Assembly (NCBI GenBank): GCA_002505455.1
Contig: DAVB01000039.1
Span: forward strand, 6,023-11,476
DNA: 5,454 bases
Source of the DNA: Euryarchaeota archaeon UBA52
Lineage (GTDB): Archaea; Thermoplasmatota; Poseidoniia; Poseidoniales; Thalassarchaeaceae
Reading direction: 5' to 3'
The notes beneath the pieces are model-generated. The model had not been told where the DNA came from, made no database searches, and saw only the letters and a program-made list of their open reading frames with translations. Positions 1 through 5,274 of this stretch are shown here, piece by piece. Both the position numbers and the translations under genes were made by a program. Position 1 is the first letter of the stretch, and every line of letters begins with the position of its first letter.

Positions 1-1602
1 CCTATCGGGATTTTCCATTGATGTCGAACATGCTGGGCAAGTGATTCTTGCCTGATTCGGGGAGTATCTTAGGCTTAATCCGCAAGTAGAGCATTTCACA
101 GTGGACTCAGAGGATTCAACAGGCGACGATTCGTCGTCCGATGTCCTGCTGACCTCATTCTCGAAGGTGCGCATTATGAGTACGAGCAGGAGGATGACCA
201 CCAGGCCTACTAATGCGCCCAAAGCGGCAGCCTCCAAGGGGAATGGTAATTCCGATGTTGAGGCGGCATCTCCTGTCAACGTCACAGAGACGGTTCCTGA
301 AGCAAAGATTCCGGTTGAGGAGTATCTAATCTTAATTTCTCCTGACGATGCGTCAGAAGGTAGAGGGACATCTAGCGATGATTCGTGCTCTTCTGATGCG
401 CCAATGAGGGGAGTGGTCTTGGAATTGAGCACCCTGCCATCGAAAACCCACACTGCCTCGATGGATCCTGAGTCGAGTTTTGTGGTGCCAGTGTTTCGTA
501 TCGTGTAGGCTATCTCAACTGATTCATCGCCTGCAGAAATTTGGGATGCTGAAGCAATGACGCTTGCAGATGATTTGGATTCATCGATTCCAATCTGGGT
601 GCGAGTCTGTTCACCGGGCCAGTTTACTGAATCGACTGTTACTTCCATTTGACCAGAGAATGAGTCTTGAATCGGCAGGGATATTGTCTGTGAGCCCGGG
701 AGTACGGAGACGATCAAATTGGACTCCTCGACGGAGCCATCCAGCGATGCAGGCGTCGCCGTGACCTCGACGTCTCTCTGACGTCCTTCGCTCAACATGA
801 CCGTGATTTCAAGTGTGCTGGACTCCTGGTCGTGAGAGACGGATGCTATGTCTATCGTCTGCATGGGCATCACCGTCACAGAGACTGTTCCTGACAATTG
901 ATGTGAGACGCCGATGTCGTTCCCTTCTACGCTCCAAGATATTTCTCGGAAGCCGGGTTGGAACAATTGTATCGAAGAATCCAGTTCCTTTGATGAGCCG
1001 GCCTGTATGAGGACATCTGAACCGGTGGAGGAATCCGTGCCCGACGTTAGATGGAGATGGGCCGATACTGTGTCGAGCCCCCTGTTGTGAACTAGTGCCG
1101 ATATTCTCGCATAATCGCCGCTATGGAGCGGCTCTCCTCTGACTGCCACACCCATCTGCCCCGCAGGCACTAAGTCCAGCGGGTTCGGATCGACGTGGAA
1201 TTCTATGGATTGAGTTCGTCCACTCGGGAAGAGGCGCAAATGTAGATCATGCATGCCAGTGGAGTTCGCGCCCAGTTCAACGCTTTCATCCAAATTTGAG
1301 TTCTCTTCATCGAAATCTCCCTGTGCGAGTAGGTTCCAGATTTCATTATGCTTAATCCAAAGCTCCCATCTTTCATCCCCTTGGGATGATTCCGGGGCCA
1401 CGGTGAAGTGGACATCAACGATGTCTCCCAAAAGTACCAATGAACCATTGGCTGAAGGCTCTCCAGATACTCCTTCTGAGACTGACAGCGACCAATCAAC
1501 AATTGAGTCTTCGTCTGTTTCAGCTAAGACTGCCCCGGAGGTGATGAATAGGGCCGCAACCAACAGAGATGGAGCAATATCCGCTGGTCGCACGTGGTCC
1601 AC
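1..1602 (-). CDS. Secreted single-pass membrane protein with CARDB-like beta domains and C-terminal zinc ribbon (partial, C-terminus beyond left edge)
   Basis: The frame is open for 534 codons from GTG at 1602 to the left edge with no stop, so the 3' end is missing. An in-frame TGA at 1611-1609 fixes the start at GTG 1602 or the nearby GTG 1593. Visible architecture: a signal peptide at about residues 1-27 (hydrophobic LLVAALFI core, likely cleavage after AVLA); a beta-rich ectodomain to about residue 450; one transmembrane helix at about 457-477 (nt 172-234); a Ser/Glu/Asp-rich linker; and a zinc ribbon with C504-x2-C507 and C522-x2-C525 (nt 28-93). Residues ~145-245 and ~345-442 resemble CARDB/Ig-like cell-adhesion domains (patterns such as SALVHNRGLDT and AYTIRNTGTTKL), each closing with SGTVSVT. 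The inferred topology is outside-facing adhesion domains with a cytoplasmic ribbon. Such proteins are common in marine planktonic Euryarchaeota. The ligand is unknown. It is transcribed divergently from the coiled-coil genes. Confidence 0.87.
   Translation of the reverse strand, partial: MDHVRPADIAPSLLVAALFITSGAVLAETDEDSIVDWSLSVSEGVSGEPSANGSLVLLGDIVDVHFTVAPESSQGDERWELWIKHNEIWNLLAQGDFDEENSNLDESVELGANSTGMHDLHLRLFPSGRTQSIEFHVDPNPLDLVPAGQMGVAVRGEPLHSGDYARISALVHNRGLDTVSAHLHLTSGTDSSTGSDVLIQAGSSKELDSSIQLFQPGFREISWSVEGNDIGVSHQLSGTVSVTVMPMQTIDIASVSHDQESSTLEITVMLSEGRQRDVEVTATPASLDGSVEESNLIVSVLPGSQTISLPIQDSFSGQMEVTVDSVNWPGEQTRTQIGIDESKSSASVIASASQISAGDESVEIAYTIRNTGTTKLDSGSIEAVWVFDGRVLNSKTTPLIGASEEHESSLDVPLPSDASSGEIKIRYSSTGIFASGTVSVTLTGDAASTSELPFPLEAAALGALVGLVVILLLVLIMRTFENEVSRTSDDESSPVESSESTVKCSTCGLSLRYSPNQARITCPACSTSMENPDR
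280..300. repeat. 21-nt near-perfect direct repeat, copy A (with 874-894)
   Basis: CGTCACAGAGACGGTTCCTGA here differs by one base from the copy at 874-894. The copies are 594 bp apart, exactly 198 codons, and in the same frame of the minus-strand surface-protein gene. Both encode the closing strand SGTVSVT of a beta domain. This fits tandem domain duplication rather than a mobile element. Confidence 0.7.
874..894. repeat. 21-nt near-perfect direct repeat, copy B (with 280-300)
   Basis: This is the second copy, 20 of 21 bases identical to 280-300. It encodes residues ~237-243 (SGTVSVT) of the surface protein, at the end of the first CARDB-like domain. Confidence 0.7.
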
Positions 1603-1653
1603 CCTGATTCAACCTGTTTCAATTCAGCGGCTGATTGGAGTCTTTACGTGCAG

Positions 1654-1659
1654 TTTAAG
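1654..1659 (+). promoter_or_regulatory. TATA-box-like element in the divergent intergenic region
   Basis: TTTAAG is centred about 26 nt upstream of the GTG at 1683. That is the usual archaeal TATA-to-TSS distance, so the first coiled-coil gene could be transcribed leaderless. On the other strand the same bases read CTTAAA, about 50 nt upstream of the surface-protein GTG at 1602. That would give a leader of roughly 25-30 nt, so the element might serve both directions. No clear BRE or Shine-Dalgarno was found. The match is a short motif, so the call is tentative. Confidence 0.45.
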
Positions 1660-1682
1660 CAGAGCAGGTACTGGAATCGAAC

Positions 1683-2522
1683 GTGTCCGAAGCAGAGGGC
1701 GGGGTGCCAACCCCGCTTCAACTCGCAGAATCACTGCTTGCGAGACGCATTATGCTACGAGATGCCTTGCCTGGAGTGATACGCACCCTACAGGCTGAGG
1801 AAGAGGCTATTCTCCCGAAACTGCGCAGATCCGTTGAAAACAACGAGAAGTCGAACAAGGAAGTGGCACGGCTAAAAAATGAGCGGAATGAGTTACGGGA
1901 TAAGGCACGTCCGAAGCTTGCAAGACTCCAACAGCTTCGAACGTCGATAGACGAATCCGGTGGCATGATTACACTCGAGCCGAAGTGGGCAAAGGAACGT
2001 CTTGAGGAGAAGATAACTGATATTGAGAACAAGATAGAGACTCAAGCATTAGACCACAAGGCGGAAGGGGAGCTTATTGCCGCTCGTTCCCAGTTGCTGA
2101 AAGAGAATGAAATGTGGCTTCAGAGCAGAAGAGAGTCTAATCCGTCAGTGGTCGAGTACATCGCAACGCGGAAGGAAATGTCGAGCCTCTTCAAGAAGGC
2201 TGACAGGAAACATGCAGCAATGGTGGAATTGAGCGAGAAGGGTCGTCCGATCTATTCGAAGAGAGTCATTCTTGAGCAGGAACATAAGGAAATCAGAAAA
2301 CAACTGGATAGGGCGATGGAACTTGAGTTGCAATCGGATGCATCGGTCAAGTACTGGGAAGAGGTGGTGAAAAATGGCTTCGAAAAAGGAGCTGGTCACG
2401 ACCTTCTTCAGAATTCGAGAAGGGTCGAAGAAGGCGAGGCTGCGAGCTTCGCAGCAAAGGCCAGGAGTCGAAAGACCCCGAAGAAGAGCTCTAGGGGCGC
2501 GAAGGGCGGTGAAGAAGAATGA
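1683..2522 (+). CDS. COG1340-type archaeal coiled-coil protein, paralog 1 (279 aa)
   Basis: This is a Lys/Glu/Arg-rich, almost wholly helical protein with no signal peptide, membrane segment or Walker motif, so it is probably cytosolic and structural. I place it in the COG1340-like family because residues ~107-141 (LEEKITDIENKIET followed by ALDHKAEGELIAARSQ) match the family's central pattern: a helix ending in a '-E-x-K-x-x-T/-' step, a short Leu-containing turn, then a helix with E..L. Residues ~35-90 and ~160-215 form the flanking long helices, with ADRKH at 173-177. The last ~25 residues are basic (SRKTPKKSSRGAKGG), then acidic (EEE). GTG 1683 is the first start after the in-frame TAA at 1656-1658; ATG 1752 (residue 24) is an alternative. 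Its stop overlaps the next start as ATGA, implying translational coupling. The family's function is not established. A generic coiled coil remains possible. Confidence 0.82.
   Translation: MSEAEGGVPTPLQLAESLLARRIMLRDALPGVIRTLQAEEEAILPKLRRSVENNEKSNKEVARLKNERNELRDKARPKLARLQQLRTSIDESGGMITLEPKWAKERLEEKITDIENKIETQALDHKAEGELIAARSQLLKENEMWLQSRRESNPSVVEYIATRKEMSSLFKKADRKHAAMVELSEKGRPIYSKRVILEQEHKEIRKQLDRAMELELQSDASVKYWEEVVKNGFEKGAGHDLLQNSRRVEEGEAASFAAKARSRKTPKKSSRGAKGGEEE
1699..1716 (+). promoter_or_regulatory. GC-rich hairpin in the first codons of coiled-coil gene 1
   Basis: GCGGGGT (1699-1705), loop GCCA (1706-1709) and ACCCCGC (1710-1716) form a perfect 7-bp stem. Two further G.U pairs are possible at 1698/1717 and 1697/1718. 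It begins 16 nt after the first base of the GTG start. If the mRNA is leaderless, the hairpin would lie at its extreme 5' end, where it could affect ribosome loading. The role is inference and the structure could be a by-product of codon choice. Confidence 0.4.
2508..2512 (+). promoter_or_regulatory. Shine-Dalgarno (GGTGA) of coiled-coil gene 2
   Basis: GGTGA, a typical archaeal anti-16S match, lies 6 nt before the ATG at 2519 and inside the 3' end of coiled-coil gene 1. Together with the ATGA stop/start overlap it supports this start and coupled translation of genes 1 and 2. Confidence 0.6.
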
Positions 2523-3397
2523 GTGATGTTCCAGCATCTGAATCCGCCAAGGACCTAATTTTAAGAGCCAATTTGCTAGAAGATACCAGAAGAAGTCTTC
2601 GAAGCGAGAGGGAAGGTCTCGTTGGACAGGCCAGGGAAAAGAGGGCCTCGGTCTCCGTCACACGAGAGAAATCGGACTCACGAAGGAAGCACTTATCCTC
2701 ATTCCACGAGAACAAAGAGGCTGCCGATAAGGCGAAGAAGGAGCGCGATTCAATCAACAAGTCAGTCCCTCCTCCTGTCGAGGTTCTGAAGAGCTGGGCG
2801 GACAAGAGTCTGGCGAAGCTAACAGGCATGAGCAACGATCTCACCGCAATGCCAACGCTTGCCAGGGAGATAAGAGAATTCAGCCTCTTCTTCGAGTTGA
2901 TATCTGCAATATCTGTCAAAGAGAAGGGGGAAGACGCCCACAGTCGCTACGTCAAGTACAACAAGCTCAAAATCGAGGCGATCGAAAAGTTGGATTCCGA
3001 CCATCCCAAAGAAGAATTGGATGATGAGAAGAATGCGCAGAGGAGTTCTGAATTCAAGGAGGTGCGCAAGATATCCAAGAGAATCGACAAGATCGACAAG
3101 GAACTGGATAAGATCTCCAAGGAAGTGAAGATGCTTAGGAAACAGGCCAAAAAGCTGGAGTCGGAGAGCAAGGTCTCGGATGCGATGGAGCGAGTGATGA
3201 GCGGATCGTCTCTTGATGCCACGGATGTTGCGTTGATATTGGAGAGGGGGGTTGATCTCGGATCTCTATCTGACACTGGGGGTGAGCCTGCAGGTAAATT
3301 CGAGAAAGACTCGCCTGGAAAGACGAAGAAGAGACGTATTTCCCCTATGAGAAGAGGTGCCAGAAAGACTCGCCTGCGCCATGAACGTGGGAGATAG
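2519..3397 (+). CDS. COG1340-like coiled-coil protein, paralog 2, with basic C-terminal tail (292 aa)
   Basis: This is a charged helical protein with no signal peptide, membrane helix or nucleotide-binding motif. An N-terminal helix covers about residues 10-82, ending in KKERDSINK, a family-like step. A break at PPP (84-86) is followed by a middle helical region (~114-150) and a long Lys/Glu coiled coil at ~175-217, with repeats such as KISKRIDKIDKELDKISKE. Residues 218-244 (VSDAMERVMSG...DVALILERG) closely match the C-terminus of the third coiled-coil protein, so the two are probably paralogs. Unlike that protein, this one continues for 48 residues into an Arg/Lys-rich tail (TKKRRISPMRRGARKTRLR) that could bind nucleic acid. 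The start is ATG 2519, overlapping the previous stop by 4 nt, with GGTGA ahead. Family placement is weaker than for genes 1 and 3. Function unknown. Confidence 0.8.
   Translation: MSDVPASESAKDLILRANLLEDTRRSLRSEREGLVGQAREKRASVSVTREKSDSRRKHLSSFHENKEAADKAKKERDSINKSVPPPVEVLKSWADKSLAKLTGMSNDLTAMPTLAREIREFSLFFELISAISVKEKGEDAHSRYVKYNKLKIEAIEKLDSDHPKEELDDEKNAQRSSEFKEVRKISKRIDKIDKELDKISKEVKMLRKQAKKLESESKVSDAMERVMSGSSLDATDVALILERGVDLGSLSDTGGEPAGKFEKDSPGKTKKRRISPMRRGARKTRLRHERGR
3303..3317. repeat. 15-nt perfect direct repeat, copy A (with 3362-3376)
   Basis: AGAAAGACTCGCCTG is identical to 3362-3376. The copies are 59 bp apart start to start, not a multiple of three, so the two are read in different frames of coiled-coil gene 2 (here as E-K-D-S-P, there as R-K-T-R-L). 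They lie in the basic tail, which is absent from paralog 3. Confidence 0.7.
3362..3376. repeat. 15-nt perfect direct repeat, copy B (with 3303-3317)
   Basis: This is the second identical copy of AGAAAGACTCGCCTG, near the end of coiled-coil gene 2 and 31-45 bp upstream of the TATA box of gene 3. It encodes RKTRL of the basic tail. Confidence 0.7.
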
Positions 3398-3407
3398 GGA
3401 CGTCTCG

Positions 3408-3415
3408 CTTATATG
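3408..3415 (+). promoter_or_regulatory. TATA box for coiled-coil gene 3
   Basis: CTTATATG lies in the 47-nt gap between genes 2 and 3. Its centre is about 33 nt before the ATG at 3445. A transcription start 25-27 nt downstream would fall near 3437-3440, giving a leader of only about 5-8 nt. No Shine-Dalgarno precedes the ATG, consistent with near-leaderless initiation. Gene 3 may therefore be transcribed on its own as well as by read-through. Confidence 0.6.
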
Positions 3416-3444
3416 CACAACACCGGACCCGGAAACGATCACTG

Positions 3445-4344
3445 ATGAGCGCACTGACCTCCAGCGACCTATTGGATCTGTTCGGATCCAAACCTACTGA
3501 GATTGAGGAAGAGGCCTCTAGGTTCAAGGAAATGAGGGATCAGTGGAATGAGAAAGTTAAGCAACGTATAGCGGAGCGAAACGGATTCAACCTCCAAGTT
3601 CAGGAGCTGATAACGGAAGTCCAGAACAAAAAGGCCGTCCGAGATGTGGCGAATCAGAAAGTGAAGGATCTGAAGAAGGTACGTGCTGAACGTACAGAGA
3701 TTGCTAGGGAGAAGCGTGCGGCTCTGAAGGCTACCAAGGAGAAAATGGCGAGTTCAAAGTTGGCGGACACCGAGAATGGGGCGAAGAAGAGATCTGTATC
3801 CAAGATCAGGGCTGAGATGACCCAGCTCGAGCATAAATTCGAGCGTAATATGCTCAATATGAAGGAGAAGGCCTTCATGAAGAAGATGAAGGAGTTGAGT
3901 ATCGAACTCAAGGAGGCCAAGAAGGCTAAGGCTCAAGGCGGTGGATTGAGTGAACTCAAAGAAGAGCTATGGAAAGCTGATCAGCTTCAGGACAAGGCTC
4001 ACACGGAAGTTGAGGAGGCTGTTGAATCCGCTCAGCAAGCCCATGACGTGATGTCCAGGATATCTAACGAGGTTGACAAGCTCAGAGAAGCTGCGAACAA
4101 GTCCCATTCAGGACTAGTCAGGGCTAAGCGAGAGGCCGACAAAATGCATTCGAGGTATATCGTGTCCCTGAAATGCATGCACTCCATGAGCGATCTGATA
4201 TTCGCTATGAAGGCTAAAGAAAGCGGCGGTGAGATCGAGAGTCCGGACGAACAGCGAACTGGTGTCTCTGACATCATGGAGCAGCTCATGTCGGGCGGGA
4301 CAATATCCACTGACGATCTGATGATGATACAGCGTAAGGGCTAA
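3445..4344 (+). CDS. COG1340-family archaeal coiled-coil protein, paralog 3 (299 aa)
   Basis: This is the clearest family member of the three. Residues ~25-95 carry the recurring RD-x-x-N / R-x-x-N steps (FKEMRDQWNEKV, IAERNGFNLQV, KKAVRDVANQKVKDLKKVR). Residues ~121-157 hold the central pattern (IRAEMTQLEHKFE, then MLNMKEK and a Lys/Glu helix). Residues ~166-245 form a second long helix with A-x-H steps (DKAH, QQAH, NKSH, DKMH). The protein ends in a 27-residue module (VSDIMEQLMSG...DDLMMIQRKG) shared with the preceding gene product. There is no signal peptide, membrane helix or ATPase motif. The whole is predicted to be an antiparallel coiled-coil rod, cytosolic. ATG 3445 follows a TATA box and a short leader. 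Its TAA is 2 bp from the convergent stop of the next gene. COG1340 proteins are widespread in Euryarchaeota and uncharacterised; no role can be assigned. Confidence 0.86.
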   Translation: MSALTSSDLLDLFGSKPTEIEEEASRFKEMRDQWNEKVKQRIAERNGFNLQVQELITEVQNKKAVRDVANQKVKDLKKVRAERTEIAREKRAALKATKEKMASSKLADTENGAKKRSVSKIRAEMTQLEHKFERNMLNMKEKAFMKKMKELSIELKEAKKAKAQGGGLSELKEELWKADQLQDKAHTEVEEAVESAQQAHDVMSRISNEVDKLREAANKSHSGLVRAKREADKMHSRYIVSLKCMHSMSDLIFAMKAKESGGEIESPDEQRTGVSDIMEQLMSGGTISTDDLMMIQRKG

Positions 4345-4346
4345 GA

Positions 4347-4368
4347 TCAGTCCTGATTGACTATTTTT
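4347..4368 (+). terminator. Possible terminator of the coiled-coil gene 3 transcript
   Basis: A short palindrome, ATCAG-TC-CTGAT (4346-4357), follows two bases after the TAA. A TATTTTT run comes next, with T5 at 4364-4368. Archaeal termination depends mainly on T-runs in the non-template strand, so a stop here is plausible. It would lie inside the last codons of the convergent gene. A two-base loop cannot form as drawn, so the hairpin itself is weak. Confidence 0.35.
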
Positions 4369-5237
4369 CCAGTGAGTGCCTCTATGATGTAGGTCTTGCC
4401 TGTGTCCGATGCTGTCAGCACCCAACCAGGCACCCATGCTCGGAATCTATTCACCTTGAGTGAATCCTGATCAGTTCGATACCATTGCAGCAGAGATGCC
4501 CTTGAGGTTCCTCGTTCAGAGGGGGATGCCCTCGTGTCCAATCTCGCAGTTACCTCATTCCTCATGTTGTCTTCTTCACTCCATTCGCCGGTCCACTCAA
4601 TTCTCTCCATTAGGATGTTGGGCCTTCCTTGTTCAGTCATTCTGTGGAACGACCCAGTCCAAGGATTCTCAATCACAACCACGGATCCTGCCATTGTTTC
4701 GCCATGATCGGCAATCAACGTGGCAGAGGCTGACCAAGCTCTGACCTCAAGGAGGATTGGTCTAGTTATTCCGTCTATGCGAAGTGTTTCGAGGATGTTT
4801 CTAATCTCTATTCTATGAGCCAGCACGGAGTCTGACTCGAAGAGCGGAGTGCTGTCTTCATCGCTATCCCCCTCCTCATTCGCAGAATCCACGGGAGAGA
4901 GTTGCGCCTTGCCCAAAATGCGTATTATCTCCTCGCGGCTCCACACCTCATATCCGTTGCCTTCCAGGAGTTCCCTGACAGCCGAGGGGACGGGCCTTTC
5001 ACTCGCCAGCAGGGACCTGGAGCGGCCTGAGGAGTGGATTATGAGTCGTTCCGCATCCTGCATGGTGAGGGGGATATGGGTATGAGGAGCATGCCAGACA
5101 TACAGTGATTTTCGAGAAACGCCTGGGATTGATTTACACTCCCCGAGAAAGGAGAAACCGGCTGGTGCTGCAGCGTCCACACTCGTGTCGAGAACGATTC
5201 CCTCCGACTCGAGTGCCCGAAGTACGGCGTCGCCCAT
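4347..5237 (-). CDS. Unrecognised two-domain protein downstream of L30e (296 aa)
   Basis: I do not recognise this protein. It has no signal peptide or membrane helix and is probably cytosolic. A helix/strand N-terminal domain (~1-112) ends with a strand-helix-strand unit, LLASERPVPSAVRELLEGNGYEVWSREEI described by its key residues P82, A87, G95, W99 and R101. This recalls the 'recover a strand, then ...G-hydrophobic-E-V-W' layout of PD-(D/E)xK-like domains, but I see no convincing catalytic set. An acidic linker (EEGDSDEDS, ~121-129) leads to a beta-rich C-terminal domain (~136-296) with several Trp. It closes with WVPGWVLTASDTGKTY and ALTGKIV, a PepSY-like 'tGk..y.idalTGkI' hairpin. ATG 5237 is the only start after the in-frame TGA at 5264-5262. 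It sits 37 nt after the L30e stop on the same strand, so co-transcription is likely. Confidence 0.78.
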   Translation of the reverse strand: MGDAVLRALESEGIVLDTSVDAAAPAGFSFLGECKSIPGVSRKSLYVWHAPHTHIPLTMQDAERLIIHSSGRSRSLLASERPVPSAVRELLEGNGYEVWSREEIIRILGKAQLSPVDSANEEGDSDEDSTPLFESDSVLAHRIEIRNILETLRIDGITRPILLEVRAWSASATLIADHGETMAGSVVVIENPWTGSFHRMTEQGRPNILMERIEWTGEWSEEDNMRNEVTARLDTRASPSERGTSRASLLQWYRTDQDSLKVNRFRAWVPGWVLTASDTGKTYIIEALTGKIVNQD

Positions 5238-5238
5238 G

Positions 5239-5245
5239 CCTCCCC
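5239..5245 (-). promoter_or_regulatory. Shine-Dalgarno-like GGGGAGG unusually close to the ATG
   Basis: GGGGAGG on the minus strand ends one base before the ATG at 5237-5235. The sequence is a strong anti-16S match, but the spacing is much shorter than the usual 5-9 nt. No alternative in-frame start lies upstream and no GTG/ATG lies close downstream. It may act weakly, by re-initiation after the L30e stop, or be coincidental. Confidence 0.35.
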
Positions 5246-5274
5246 ATGCGCGTGTAGAACATCAACCAGTCGTT

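Noticed and set aside
1203..1502. Minus-strand 99-aa frame
   Set aside because: It is in a different frame of the surface-protein gene and has no recognisable features; it is a shadow.
1664..1690. T-arm-like sequence on the minus strand (GTTCGATTCC), suggesting a tRNA or tRNA-derived attachment site
   Set aside because: Only the loop and the closing G-C pair fit. The next stem pairs are C-C and A-A mismatches, and no acceptor, anticodon or D arm surrounds it.
101..1798. Plus-strand open frames such as 101-508, 564-764, 813-1010 and 1253-1798
   Set aside because: They lie antisense to the continuous 534-codon minus-strand frame, have Ser-rich or scrambled composition and no domain features. 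The minus frame gives a coherent signal peptide, TM helix and zinc ribbon.
1683..4344. SMC/Rad50-like condensin system
   Set aside because: Despite long coiled coils, none of the three proteins shows Walker A, Walker B or ABC signature motifs, or a hinge flanked by long arms; each is under 300 aa.
4900..5237. Restriction endonuclease (Mrr-like) call for the N-terminal half of the 296-aa protein
   Set aside because: Only a loose fold-level resemblance is visible. No D...ExK or D...QxK set can be placed, so no nuclease activity is claimed.
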